Shown: in pieces, positions 13,025 through 25,469 of the stretch | Position numbering within the stretch: position 1 is the stretch's first letter | Layout: each line of letters begins with the position of its first letter | Assembly: GCF_019097595.1 (NCBI RefSeq) | Contig: NC_080717.1 | Coordinates: 18,576,336-18,640,335 of the forward strand | Direction of reading: 5' to 3' | From: Hemibagrus wyckioides | Taxonomy: Eukaryota; Chordata; Actinopteri; Siluriformes; Bagridae | Length of the DNA: 64,000 nucleotides | Made by a program: the position numbers and the translations under genes | Notes under the pieces: model-generated | Databases searched by the model: none | Seen by the model: the letters and a program-made list of their open reading frames with translations, nothing else | Told to the model about the DNA's origin: nothing

Positions 13025-14055
13025 CAGATATCCACAAAGTGATTTCACAGGCCTGTGGTCCAGACTCTGCTCAGTCGCTGTTCAAGATTAAGACGAGTTG
13101 ACTGACAGGAGCTCTTGAGTATAGAAGACAGGAAAAATGGCAAGAAATGTGCCACTTCATTCTCCTTCTCAGTCTCTTTTTTTGTGTGATAGCTCATTTC
13201 TATTATTTATTCTAACAGAGGGGCTGAGCATCTGTGGTGTCATTCTGTTGTTATTTCTCATACTGTCTAAAATTCTATCACATAAACAGCATTTTTACAT
13301 TTTGCTTCACAAATGCACCCTAAACACCAAACCCAGCAACACTGATCTCAGGGAAATGATTGAGGAATTGTGGGTGGCTCAGATGCCTCTACACATTGTT
13401 TAAGTTACTGTCATTAATTACATTGTCGTTGTAATCAAACAACTTGACAACAATGGAAATGATAGCAATTATCTTTCATAAATAAAATCTGTTCATGCTT
13501 CATTATGGCTTTGGCTTTTTGCTGTGTGAACCATATCACATGACATCAAAAGTTGGAATATTCATCAATGGGGAAACATATCAGGCTCTATATGTCATCA
13601 CACACAAAACTGGAAGTGAAACACAAGCATTTTGGAACTCATGACCAATGACCAATGGTTTTATCAAAACTCAGACCAGTTATAAAAAGCTTTCAAACAT
13701 CCAAAGTGATGAAAATCTCCAATATTCCTATTTATGCCTGATTTTGAACAATACTCCAATTTTTTTTACTCACCCAATACAATACAACTGATGATTTATA
13801 CCTTTTCATTTGTTATTTGTTATCTATACCATAAAATATCCTCAAACCTTTGTACTGCTACTTCTTCAGACTCAATTCTTTCTTCAGTATATTCATCATG
13901 TTCTATGCCCTACAGAATGAAGAGTAAGCAGAGCTCGAGAAGCCTGTCAGATGATCTTGTTTATTATCTTTAACAGTCACTTCAGTCGTTTAGAGAAACC
14001 ATAAATCATTTCATTTAGAAATCAGTAGTGGAAAAGAACACTTTATCATTGTCTG
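13025..14055. other. Intergenic, no supported gene
   Basis: An 88-codon open frame at 13,137-13,403 has a hydrophobic middle and could look like a small membrane protein. I see no recognisable family, promoter or splice structure, so I do not call it. Confidence 0.4.
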
Positions 14056-14060
14056 TCAGC

Positions 14061-14373
14061 TGTGGGTAGCACTGCCGCCTCATAGCTCCAGGATCCGATT
14101 CAATTCCCGAGCTCGTGTTGCGGTCCATGTGGAGTTTCTGTGCATATTCGCCATAATGTCCGCATGTGTTGCTTCTGGATTCTCAGTTTTCCACCCACCT
14201 CCCAAAACCACACCAGTAGGTGTATTGGCTCAGTGAAAGCACCCATAAGTGTGAATGAGTGTGTGAATATGTGTGTGCCTGATGCCCTGAGATCGACTGG
14301 CATTCCTTCCGGAGTGTATTCCCACCTGACACCCGGTGTTCCTGGGATAGGCTCCAGATCCACTACAACTGTT
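14061..14373 (+). repeat. tRNA-derived SINE (family A)
   Basis: It begins 'gtgggtagcactgccgcctc' and has a B-box-like GATTCAATTCCCG about 40 nt in. It then shows the body 'catgtggagtttctgtgcat' and 'cacccacctcccaaaaccac', and the tail 'cctgggataggctccagatcc'. This is the forward orientation of the element at 7,126-7,434. Confidence 0.75.
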
Positions 14374-14564
14374 TTGCTATGATGGCTGAGGACTACAATA
14401 GCTATGACAGCTTCAGGACTGCAACTGCCACAAACAGTTGTGCATTCCAGTCTTCATCAGTGAACAGTTGATCAACAAAATAGCTTTCATTTTAAAACTA
14501 GAATGAAGTTCCTGGTTACATAATAGAACTTTTTGATCATATAGTATACCATTATAGAAAGGAA

Positions 14565-14912
14565 ATTGCACTATCCAGTGTCACCCAGATGAAGGTTCCC
14601 TTTTAAGTGTGGGTCCTATCAAGGTATCTTCCTCATATCACATTGGCACACACACTAGGGACAATTTAGAAATGCTGATCAGCTTACAGTGCTCCAGTCT
14701 TTGGACTTAGGACTTGGAAGAAATCTCACATGAGGTGGGAACTGATCCCTCAATGCTGGAGGTGTGAGAAAGCATTCTAACCATCAAGCCACTGATTAGA
14801 GATACATTTATAAATTTTACATTGTCCTGATTTATATATTTCTGTAAAGTTGCTTTGTGGAAATATCCATTAGCCTTACAGTAATAAAACTGAATTGAAT
14901 TGAACAATGGTC
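14565..14912 (+). repeat. Teleost interspersed repeat ending in (TGAAT)n
   Basis: It starts 'gtgtcacccagatgaaggttccc' and ends 'gtaaagttgctttgtgg...aataaaactgaattgaattgaa'. It is the same family as 61,365-61,663 and, reversed, 6,243-6,405. It is non-coding. Confidence 0.65.
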
Positions 14913-17614
14913 AGGACAAAAGTGAATAATGAAGACGAATGAATTCATTAATTGCAGGATTTTTTATTTTACTGAAACAGCTTTTCAGAATCCTGCCCAT
15001 ACTATATTGCTCCAACAAAATCAAAAATCCATACTGTTAGCAGGAAATGGTCAAACCCAATGATGGCACTAGTCATCACATCAAGAGGGCAATTTAAATT
15101 GTAGTCAGACATGAAATTGTGAAACAATCACAACAGCAGACTGAACAAAACACACCTCAGAAAGAAAACAATGTACTTATATAATGTTTAATTAGAAAGT
15201 AAAGAGGAAATGAACTTCTGATTAGAACTCACCTCTCCAGGCAGGTACACAGAGGGGTTATCCTGGGCTGCAGGAGACTACACTAAAGGATTTCCCCTTC
15301 ATTGAGGGTTCCAGGTAGAACCTGTTTAGAGAAATTAAATCTTCGATTATCCAAATAAGCCCTGAGATGAATTTTTTTTTTTAAATGTCGTAGCTGTATT
15401 ATTCCTCTACCCCTCATACATTAATGTAATGAAACACTTCTATGTAGAAACAATCCTAAAATATAGGGTGTAGTTGAATTCTTTCAATATTTCTTCAATA
15501 TCGGCATAGTCAATCATATAAAATGATTACTACGGTAGATAAAATGCATAAAAACCAGCCCGCTCTCCTTTGCCAGGGATCACATTGCTTGGTATCTGAG
15601 CATCAGACATCTTCCTCACAGCAGAGAGTGCAAGACTTCATTTCAAATGGGCCCTGTGCCATTCTCCTGCTGCTAACTGAGCTCCGGCAGAGAGAGATAG
15701 AGTGAGATGGGGAGAGGGAGAGAGGGATCATTTAAGGGTTGAGTATCCAAGGACAAATGTGAGGGCACCAGTCACGTATCACATATACAATAGTGTAAAG
15801 ATGCTTCAGCTCAGCTAAAATATAATGCTACACCTGACATTGTTCTATCCTTCTGTCCTGTATAAATTAGGTGTGGCATCATTTTGCAAGCTGGGAGCAT
15901 TTGCAGCATTACATATATCACAAATTTTTGACTCCAGAAGCAAATTTTGCCCTTACCGTGTTTTTAATATCCAACCAGAACTTGAAGTAGAAAATATTGA
16001 ATAAACAGCCCCAGCATCCTTCTCTTGCCACTATGCCACTTTCAGATTCCTAAGAGCCCCCAGGTGTCTTATCTATTCTCCCCAGCTTTCAATTCTTCCA
16101 TATTACTCTCTGAGGTCAGACAGGCCATGCACACAGAATTAAAATGCTAAATATTGATCACAGGGTGACAAAGGCCACAGAAGCTGGGTTTGCAGGGTGC
16201 TTCAAACCCCCTCTAATGAAGCTGGCATTTTCTGCCTGCTACAGGATGCATGAGACTGCCGGCTGTGCGTTTGTCATCCTGTTTTGAAGTTAAACAGCCC
16301 ATCCCTCTTGCTTTTCAGATGGGGGAAAGCATGTGGGTGAGTCAAGGAGTAATCTTTTGGCTTTAGGTGCAGATAAAGAGTGTTAAATTGAAATGGGGAA
16401 ACAGGATGGGTTTTTTTAAACATGTCAAGGGGAGGGAAGAGGAGGAGGAGAATTTCATCAATGCACTAAGGAAATTAACTATAGGGCAATTGTGAGCCCG
16501 AATGTGCATTCCAGATCTTAATGATAACTAACTTCTTTATTTCACAGTCTCTACATGTTGCCCTGAATGTGGGAGTTGATTTATTATAGCTATTTCACAC
16601 AATGTTTAGATGATCTGTCCAGCTGAGATAAAGATGTTTCTTTGTAAGTCTTCGTATATCGTTTGTTTTTCCAGAGTGCCTACTGTCTCATAATAATAAG
16701 AATATTACTGCACTGTTCTGTATATGTGAGAAAGGCTACTTGCTCCTCTCCTTCTTCTTCTTCTTCTTCTTCTTCTTCTTCCTAAATATTATATTACTGT
16801 CTGATACTTTGACCTTTCTATATCCAGTTAGACAACCAGTACACCTCTAAAAAATAGCCCCAGTGTGAATGACTGCTAGTGAGAGGAAATAAATCTCCTG
16901 TGTGTGATGATCTCTGATTACAACTACATTCTGAAGGACATCTTGTGCGATTTGGCAGCCATTTTGTGCTCATTTTGGGGGAGATGACGAGCAGGAGGTG
17001 TCTGTACTCATCTACAGAGAATTATAGGAGTGAACCTATTCATATAAAATCAAGTCAGCTTTGCAGGTATAAACAAGAAAATAAATACAAATTCCATCTG
17101 ATGGATATGTAAGCAGCTTCTTTTTGGTATAACAAAGGGTGCTGCATGAAAACTTAAAATGATCTCATAAATAAATGGATGCAGTTGGGGTTATTGTTGC
17201 ATTATTTAATTCATTTTTAAAGTGTTTTGTGCTTTTTGAATGGTTTATATACTGATTTTTCAAGTAAATCCTGGAGCATCTCCCTATAATATACAATATT
17301 TGTATTTGTTAATATATAGAAAATGTATACAAATGATGATGGTGAATAATCATACTGGCTAAGCATCTTACATCCAAGGGTTAACTAGTCTTTCTGTCTT
17401 TCCCCTCCACCTGAATGTCAGCCGGTAGATATCCTGCTAAAGCAAGACGAGTGTAATACTTTACACAGCCATGAGTTAAATTCAAAGGCTTGAGGGAGCT
17501 GAGCTTCCCCACCTCAGCTTTTCGCCTTCGCATGAACGGAAAAATCCAATACTACACTTTGATTGAAGCGTAAAACATAACATGGCATAATTCTGATTAT
17601 GTTAATAATGATGT
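14913..17614. other. Intergenic, possible conserved non-coding region
   Basis: No exon is supported. The stretch 15,860-16,640 is lower in repeats and more balanced in base composition than its surroundings. It contains plausible factor-site text such as GTGACAAAGGCCA (about 16,166). A (TTC)n microsatellite lies at 16,747-16,783. Regulatory function is only a guess from composition. Confidence 0.3.
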
Positions 17615-17700
17615 AACTCAGAGTCAAAGCTCTTTATTGCCATGTGCACAGAAAGTACAATGAAATTATTACTTGCATGTTGCACCTCAAGCCCTTACAT
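17615..17700 (-). repeat. LINE tail fragment, reverse orientation
   Basis: The text 'gagtcaaagctctttattgccatgtgcacagaaagtacaatgaaatt' is the reverse complement of a LINE-like 3' end ('aatttcattgta...tgcacatggcaataaagagctttgactc'). Confidence 0.55.
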
Positions 17701-18884
17701 AATAATGCAGGTATATTCAAAGCCAATACTACACCTCTCCTTCCTTTAAACCACAAAAGACTGCATTCAAATTTTGGCACAGAATACATGCCGGGCTTCT
17801 CTTGTGGTGTGAAAGGAATAAAAACATTAAAACATTAATAGCTATGTAAGATAACGTTAAAGAAGCATTGATGCATGTTGAAGTGTTTGTATTGATCTGA
17901 TAAACGCACTATACACTGGTAAACTGGTAAAAAAAAAAAAAAAAGCTTAATAATTAATATGATTTCCTCAATTTGTCCCATTCCCTGCTTCTGTTTTCTG
18001 TGTTTTAATAAAAAAATGGTGCTAACTATCGAGTCTAAGAAGTTACTATTACCTCATTGCAACTAGCTGTGACAGCAGTAGCTTATTAACTAAGACAATC
18101 AACACTCAGCTGGTTAAAATATCAATCACCTGCAGAACTATAGAAAATAAACCAATCACAACAAATGAAATAATAGGGTTCACCATGTACTGTAGTACAA
18201 GTACTGTAACGCTAATTTTGCTATCAAGTGCTAGGAAATATTTTGGGGGTGAAATAAGCACTAGAATTGACTAATAATGATGCAGGAACATTTCAAGCCA
18301 AATCTTTTAATTACTTCTGTAATTTGACTTTTTGTTGTTTATTAAACCTTCCCTCATCAATGATCACTAATTCTGTTCATTCTTGCATATAAAATAAAAT
18401 GATTGGTATGGGTGAGGTGCCAGATACCCAAACAGCCCTGCTTTTTCATAATTGCAAGTGTGCTTTCAAACAGAAGAATTACAACTACACGTTTTTGTGA
18501 AAATGGTAGGCAGCAGCTTCTTCTGTTTATTTCTTTTCCTTAGCAGTGTAGAAGAGCACATTCTGGATGCATGGCATTTACTTTTACGGGTAGATTTTTA
18601 TCCATGCACCACACCACAAAGGCGAGTTGAATAGAGAGGTCCACTACTATAAAAGTGTGGTTTTGTATGGTTTTCTGTCTCCTACACTGACCATAAAAAC
18701 CCTCTTCCTACCAGCATGAAAGTTGGAAAGGTAGAAATGTTCAAGTTCATTTTCAAGTAGACCAAGGATCAGTTCTCTGGACCACTACTGCGCTGGAAAA
18801 CAGCTTTTTACACTTGTACCAAACAGACATGTGATCGGCATACAAGATTTACCCTTTCAAAATTTTCACCTTTATTTTGTGGGT
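17701..18884. other. Intergenic, nothing recognised
   Basis: AT-rich, with a poly(A) run at about 17,931-17,945. I see no exon or repeat family. Confidence 0.4.
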
Positions 18885-19150
18885 AACACTTTATGCAATA
18901 ATAGTGTGTGAATAATCACTATAATGATAAATTAATGCATGTACTAATCACAAACTATTGATAGCTGTAATAAGGAGCTAACCTTAGCCATGGTATGAGT
19001 CTTAAGAATTCATGTGTGAATAACAGCCACCATAATTACATTTCAGTACATATTTGTAAGTTAATTAGCATATTAATTAGCAAATCGGAATAAACTAAAA
19101 CAAACATGCTCTATCTAAGACTAAAACACCAGAAAATAATCTTATTGCAC
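18885..19150 (+). repeat. Single arm of a long-inverted-repeat element
   Basis: The text 'taacactttatgcaataatag' near the left and 'aacatgctctatctaagactaaaacaccagaaaataat' near the right match the arms of the palindromic element at 33,412-34,195. Here only one arm is present. It is non-coding and probably a non-autonomous DNA transposon derivative. Confidence 0.5.
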
Positions 19151-22135
19151 TATACTAAATGTCTTTTTATTCATTTGCAAACTGATTTGTTTATTTAGAA
19201 CAAATTCAGACCTAGTCCTGCCAAGAGAATTGCTTCGTTTCTAACTCATCTGACTGAACTAACTTCTGAGCTAATTATCTAGTCATCTGTGAGCTGAATC
19301 AAGTGTTTTAAAGTGGGAAACACATTAAACCAGCCAAAACTAAACTCTTCTGTTATTGGCATTAGTGAATATGGCCAGATACCCATGAAAATATTAAATC
19401 GACATGACTACTTGGAAGTTGTATATTTATGGCCTGCCCTAAACAAGGACAGGTTCTGGCCAGCAGCTGATAAAATCCATACAACATGCTATCCATAAAT
19501 ACTCCATCCCTGAGGTTTTCCTTCTAAAAGAGAGCTCTATCTGATTGTGTATGATCGAACCAGCTCAACTGTCATCACAGAGTGATAATCTGTAGATGTT
19601 GCTTCATTTCTCTTTGTCCCTTTTCCCAACTAACCTTTCTTTTCTTTGTGTAGCCTTTAATCTATAGGTTGATCTTGGGAGACTTCTGCAGGATTAGTTG
19701 TTTCCAAAGGATCACTTTCAGATCTTTTTCCATTATACATTTCATTCAGAAATACTAGCCTTTTCCACAAGTGTTTGATCAGGTTGCATTCTTTTCACAG
19801 TTCTACTGCTCAAAGAGAAATACAACTTAGGCAGAACAGCTTTTTAGTAATTATTACCTTGCAATTAATCCACCAAAGTCGCCACAGCAGGATTGAGCAC
19901 AAAGAAGACAAACCTTGCCTGTCTCTGAAATGCTGCACCTTATTAAATGTAAGGATTTTCCCAAGATTATTGCATTGAAGCACATAGAGACTGACTGTAT
20001 CACTGAAAATTCATATTTTGGTTAAGTCTACGAAGAGCTCTTAATATTAAACAGCAAATGATCGACTCTTATAAGAGATATACAACCTGACTTTTTTAAT
20101 CATCTACCTTTTCTTATTTTATCTTTCTCCTCCATCACTTCACGTCCTGCACTATATTCAGCCCCTTCAGGACCTATTCATATTTCAAATGTAAATGCCC
20201 ACTTATGGGGTTCGTTCTAATCAGATGATTGCATGTCATACATATGTGATGAATTCATGTGCAAAAGCGGATTGGCACTAAAAATATTGCATTTTAATAT
20301 TTTCCTCTGATGTATTTCAATAAGGCCATTATAGCCAAAGCAACAGATCCTTGTGTGTCCTTTGAATGGCTTTGTTGAGGTTCTAATGTGAATATATAAA
20401 TAAACATGAAGCCATTCTCCTTCACTCTCTAGTAATGTCGGTCTAGCGTTTTCTTCCCCATTTATTTGATTTGCATTCGTCCTCTTTCTCTGAGAGGGCT
20501 TGACCTACGAGGAAATAAAGCAGTACTGAAATGTCTATCACAGAGTGAAAACTCTATCACCTTTCTTCATTCTTTTGGGGTCTTTGCTGGCTACGCTTGG
20601 CTGGAACACCAAAGCTGGGATCATGGCTGAGAATTTTTGTGTTATTCAATGCAGCTTCCTTCATCAGCAACCATGATGAACCTTAAACAGCTGGTGACAA
20701 AGGAATACAGCAACATACAGTAGCAACAGATCCCTTCATCCGTTCCCATCTGTTCCAGCCCATTAGCCCAGGAGATGGGCTTGGGCCTCCAATAAATGCC
20801 TTCCAGAATGGTCTAATCCCACTCAGCTCTCCCCAGCTCCCTCCACATGATGACAAACACAACATGGCAACTTCCAGGCTCCAAATTTCAATCCAGCCAG
20901 ACCAAGTGCAATGGAAACAGGAGTGAAGATCCAAATGCCCAGTTTATTAGCAACTGATCTAAAAATCACAAAACCAAAAAGTGAAAACTAGGCAAATATT
21001 AACATTTGAGCAATGCAGGAAATGAAGAAAGAAAAGGGTAGAGGCAAACTTCATATTTAGGACAAAAATGGCCATAGAGAGAAAATGAGAATAATGGAAT
21101 GCAATAATGGAAGGTGGAAATTAAGATGAGATATGTGTGAGAGCCCTGGGAGTAAATGTGGGGAGTCTGGAAGACCAACACTGTTCAAATGTCCTGAATG
21201 TGCAAATAAGTCATCTTGTGACAACATGACCTGGGACAATTTAGGATTCATTTATTCACAGAAACAGTCATTCTGGGAACAGAGTGAAGGATGCAAATAA
21301 GAAAAAGCACAACATTGCATGTGTGACTTGCATTAGAATGTTCACAATGGCTCACAGTCACCTAAAGTCAAATCAGAGTCAAGCTTAAATGCTGGGAAAA
21401 TTTGAGATTTACCAATATTAGCTCAAACTGGGCACCCAACACTCAGCCAGAAGGCAGCGATCCATAAAATTGGATTGTCTATTGTGCAAAATGCTCTACA
21501 CTTCTATCATATGGGAAGGAAGTATATTTTATCATGATCTGGTGCCCCTCAACTGGTGTGTCATGGTTCCCAGGGTGACCGTGCCATATGCCTGTGTTGT
21601 CTTCTGGGATTCATTCTGTTCTCCACCATCTATCAGGGACTGAACAATTACTATCACTGTATACACCTGCACCTTGCTAATGAGAGTACTTAAACAGTCC
21701 ACATTCATAAAGTTATTGGAACATTGTTGGATTCTTGTCTTTCTTTTCTCCCTGCCATTTGGACTCACTGTTTTGTCCTATTTATATTGCATGGATAATG
21801 TGTGTGCCTTTGGATTTGTGGAGTTTTGTTAAAGCTCTGCCAAGTGTGTAAACTTTCGTCATTTGAATGAATCCAGTACTCATCACAGTATTATTCGTAA
21901 TCCACAAACTGGGTCAAATCACAAACAGGCAACATCAAACAAGTACAATCCATAATTGTAATACATGAAAAACAAGCATGGGTCTAAAGCAGGAAGGAAT
22001 GGGTACACAGGACTAAGAAAACAAGGCACAGAAATGCATGATAGCAATCAACACAACTTAGCATCAATACTGGAATGCTGAAACGAGGAAATAAATATAT
22101 TTACTTTGTGTCATAATAGATAAAATAAAAATAAT
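19151..22135. other. Intergenic, nothing firmly recognised
   Basis: No exon is supported. The stretch 21,530-21,850 ends in text resembling a retroelement 3' end ('gttttgttaaagctctgcc') but cannot be assigned. The remaining short open frames are unsupported. Confidence 0.35.
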
Positions 22136-22136
22136 A

Positions 22137-22455
22137 ATGTGGATAAATAATACATGTGGAGACTTGGACTGGGACCAGTCCAAAATCATTAACAGAAGCA
22201 TTAACGCATAACCACAGTGTTGGTTTTCTCTTTGCGCTTATAACAGCCTACACTCTTCTAGGAAAGCTTTCCACTCGAGTTGAATGTGGTTGTGGGGATT
22301 TCTGCCCATTCAGCCTCAAGAGCATACCAATTTCTAACAAGAAGGACTAGAGTTGGTGGCAGAGGCATCCCCATTCTACTAACATTTTGTACCTGAAAGC
22401 ACTGGAATGTCAAAGCATATTTGTGTCCTTTGGGTACCATGGGAACGAGAGACAT
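22137..22455 (-). mobile_element. Tc1-like transposon remnant
   Basis: The + strand text 'cttataacagcctacactcttctaggaaagctttccactcgagttgaatgtggttgtgggga' is the reverse complement of a Tc1-like transposase C-terminus. It parallels 37,215-37,275 ('ctataacagcttcaactcttctgggaaggc'). The left edge 'tgtggagacttggactgg' and the right edge around 22,455 are approximate. The copy is short and broken. Confidence 0.5.
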
Positions 22456-23595
22456 TTTGACTTTCCTCTATTGGTCTGAATCAGAGAGAATCTGCAATAA
22501 AATGGGCAATAAACTTTTATCACTGACTTTTATTTATAAGTCAGTGATAAGTGCTTATTAATAGTTCTGGTTACCAGGAGAATGTCAGTAGATATATGAA
22601 ATTCAAAAAAATAAAGAAAGAAAGAAAATAATCCAAAGAATCTAAGCCCGAATCAAAAGCCTGTATTATGAATCAGTTGTAAATGTACTTGAGATTACAT
22701 GCATGTACAACAACAGAGGAAAAAATGTCAACGATCAAGTACTTTGCCGCCGTCACAAAAGGCAAAACTTCACACAGCAATTCAGAGCTCTCTAACTGTT
22801 TACACTGAGGGCTGGTTTGGCATTTTCAATAGGCTGTCAATGTTAATAGCTCCATTAACACACCAGATCTGGTCACCCCTTACTAATTTATTCATGAGCA
22901 TGCCAGAAACACAGCCTTTGAAACGTGCAATTGACCTTTATATTGGCTTTCTGTGTTGAAGCACGAAAGGAAAAGGCACTAGGACGCCACAGCTGAAGCC
23001 ATTACGCATTTTAACACATTGGACACCATGCTAACTAGCACTGATGATGTATGTTCAGTTTGCTGAATGTACAAACACCTGCATTGAGTTCATTTCTATT
23101 TAAAGAAAAATGAGATTTCCCCCCACCCCCCAAAAGCATCTGTGGCGGTTAATTAAAATGCGACTGCATATGCAATGTATGCAATGAAGCATTAGATGAA
23201 TTATGCTTAATAAACATACTTAACAAAGCATAGCTAAATAAAGTGTTAATGAGATCTTTTTCTTTAGTGCCAGTGAGCCTTGTCTCTGTTGTCCCTGTGA
23301 TTTGGTAAGTGTAGTGCAGGGTTATGCCAAATGATTTCATGAATATTTAATGTCACACCTACACACTCCTCAGAAGACACAGTAGTATAATAACAGTGGG
23401 GTAAAAATGGCCAATGCATTCAAGTTTTATTGTTATATTTTAGATTATACTGTCTTCAGATTGCATTGAACCATAACGAGCATTTCATTTCATGTCCTCA
23501 TTTTAGTGCTTCAGGACATCCACAATATTCATGATTTTCTTAAATGAGCACATAAAGATCAGTGGCAAATTAAAGTAAAAAACAACATGAAGATT
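22456..23595. other. Intergenic, nothing firmly recognised
   Basis: No gene is supported. The segment 23,140-23,340 contains homeobox/octamer-like text (TTAATTAAAATGCG, ATATGCAATG) that could be regulatory, but this is unproven. Confidence 0.35.
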
Positions 23596-23599
23596 GCTG

Positions 23600-24060
23600 A
23601 GTCGCCACGAGCCACTAGAATACCTTCACTACACGTCTTCAAATGTCCAGTTTTGGTGAGTCTGTGCCCATGACAGCCTCAGATTCCTGTTCTTGGCTTA
23701 TAGGAGTAGAAGCTGATGTGGTCTATTGCTGTTATAGGCCATCCCTCATAAAGTTTAATGTTTTTGTGCTTTCTCAGATGTTTTTCTGCTCACCATTGTT
23801 GTAAACAGAGCTTATTTAAGTTACTATAGACTTCCTGTCAACGCAAACCAGGCTTTGTCATTCTCCCATGATTTCTCTCAGCAAAAGGTGTTTCAACCTG
23901 CAGACCCTCTGCACATAGTATGTTTTTTGCAGGAGATTCGTATTTTTTCCATACTTTTTTGTTGATACTGCATGTGAACATTAACAGAAGCTCTTGACCT
24001 GTATCATGATTTTATGCATTGTGCTGCTGCCACATGATTGGCTGAATGGATAAGTGCATA
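23600..24060 (-). mobile_element. Tc1/mariner transposon, partial copy (family 2)
   Basis: Read on the - strand, this holds the 5' end and the N-terminal half of the same Tc1-like transposase as the adjacent copy. Shared blocks are 'gcttctacagt'-like ends, 'tttttctgctcacca', 'agttactatag' and 'gctgctgccacatgattggctga'. It sits directly next to the longer copy at 24,062-25,130 in the same orientation, so the two form a tandem pair or a duplicated fragment. Many substitutions and stops make it inactive. Confidence 0.65.
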
Positions 24061-24061
24061 A

Positions 24062-25130
24062 ATGGCCGTGATTACTCACCTCATGCTATATTGGGAACGC
24101 TACATGAATACTGGTCAGGCTTTTTTTTGCTCTCAAAACAGCCTCAATTCTCTACAGAGAATTCCTTTGAGATTCCATGTTGAGATGATAACATGCAGTT
24201 CTTGCGGATTTTTCAGGTGCACTTTCATGCTGAGAAACCCATTCCAATCACATCCCAAAGCTGTTCTACTGCAGACTAGAAAGGCCACTGAAGGGCAGTG
24301 AACCCAATGTCATGTTCATGAAAGCAGTTTGAGAAGACCTTGTGACATGATGCTGGAACTAATTGACAAATTGTGCCCATGGTAGCGATGCACATGATTG
24401 TCATCGTATTCAAATACACTGTAGCATTCAAGTGATGATTGACTGGTATTAACAAGCCCAAGAGTGCTAAGAAAACATTTCCCACACAATTACACCACTT
24501 CTACCAGCTGGGACTGTTGACACAAGGCTTTTTAGGACCATGGATTCATGCTGTTGGTGCCAAATTCTGACCTAATGTGTATCTCAGCAGAAATAGAAAT
24601 TCATGAGACTAGGCTATGTTTTTCAAGTCTTCAGCTGTCTGGTGTTGTGAGTTTTTGCTTACTGCAGCCATGGCTTAGCTGACAGAAAGGGAACCTGAAG
24701 TAGTCCGAAGCTGTTCTAGCCCAACTGCTTCTAGGTTTAATGTGTTGTGCACTCTGAGATGCTTTTCTGCTCACCACAATTGTACAAAGTGGTTAAGTGA
24801 GTTACTATAGCCTTTCTGTCAGCTCGAGCCAGTCTGGCCATTCTCTGATTACCTTTCTCATCAACAAGGCATTTCTGTCTGCAGAACCATTTCTTGCTGG
24901 ATGTTTTTTTTCCCTTTATTGCCCCAGAGTAAACTCTAGAGATTGCTCTGTGTGAAAATCCCAGGAGATCAGCAGTTATAGAAATACTCAAACTAGCCCA
25001 TCTGTCACCAACAATCATACCACAGTCAATATAACTGAGATCACATTTTTCCTAATTCTGATGGTTGATGTGAACATTACCCAAAGCACTACTGCCACAC
25101 AATTGGCTGATTAGATAACTGCATGTAATT
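24062..25130 (-). mobile_element. Tc1/mariner transposon, nearly full-length decayed copy (family 2)
   Basis: On the - strand, 24,737-25,018 encodes the transposase N-terminus. It contains a helix-turn-helix-like 'ADLLGFSHRAISRVYSG' and 'GNQRMARLARADRKAIV', typical of Tc1-like DNA-binding domains. Downstream on the same strand (24,090-24,730) are eroded catalytic-region remnants. The 5' end 'gctgccacaca attggctgatta' at about 25,085-25,110 matches the partial copies at 10,640 and 23,600. Frame breaks show that it is dead. Confidence 0.75.
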
Positions 25131-25469
25131 GTATGTGTATATCGGTTGTATATGGATTTATGCGGTAGTTATTAATTTACTCCACGTACCTTAACCTTTG
25201 ATTTGTTTATTAATTTCTAATTGCCTGCTTGTCTTCATTATCTTTTTTTTTTTTTCAAGCAAATCAGGATGAAGCTAATTGTCCTTCAAGGCTTTGCATG
25301 TGAGAGTAGGAGAGAGGAGATCTGTAATATTCACCCAGTTTACAGCTAACTTGTGGACAGTGTGCTGTTAGGATGGTTTTGGTGACAGACATTTCCTATG
25401 TTCTTATATATAGTATGTTTTAAGATAATCTTGCAGTTGTGACTCTCAGAGGGTATTGAACAACATTTA

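Noticed and set aside
13137..13403. 88-codon frame with a hydrophobic stretch
   Set aside because: It could be a small membrane protein, but nothing beyond chance openness supports it.
24737..25018. Stand-alone 93-aa DNA-binding protein on the - strand
   Set aside because: It is the N-terminus of a decayed Tc1/mariner transposase whose other parts are adjacent.
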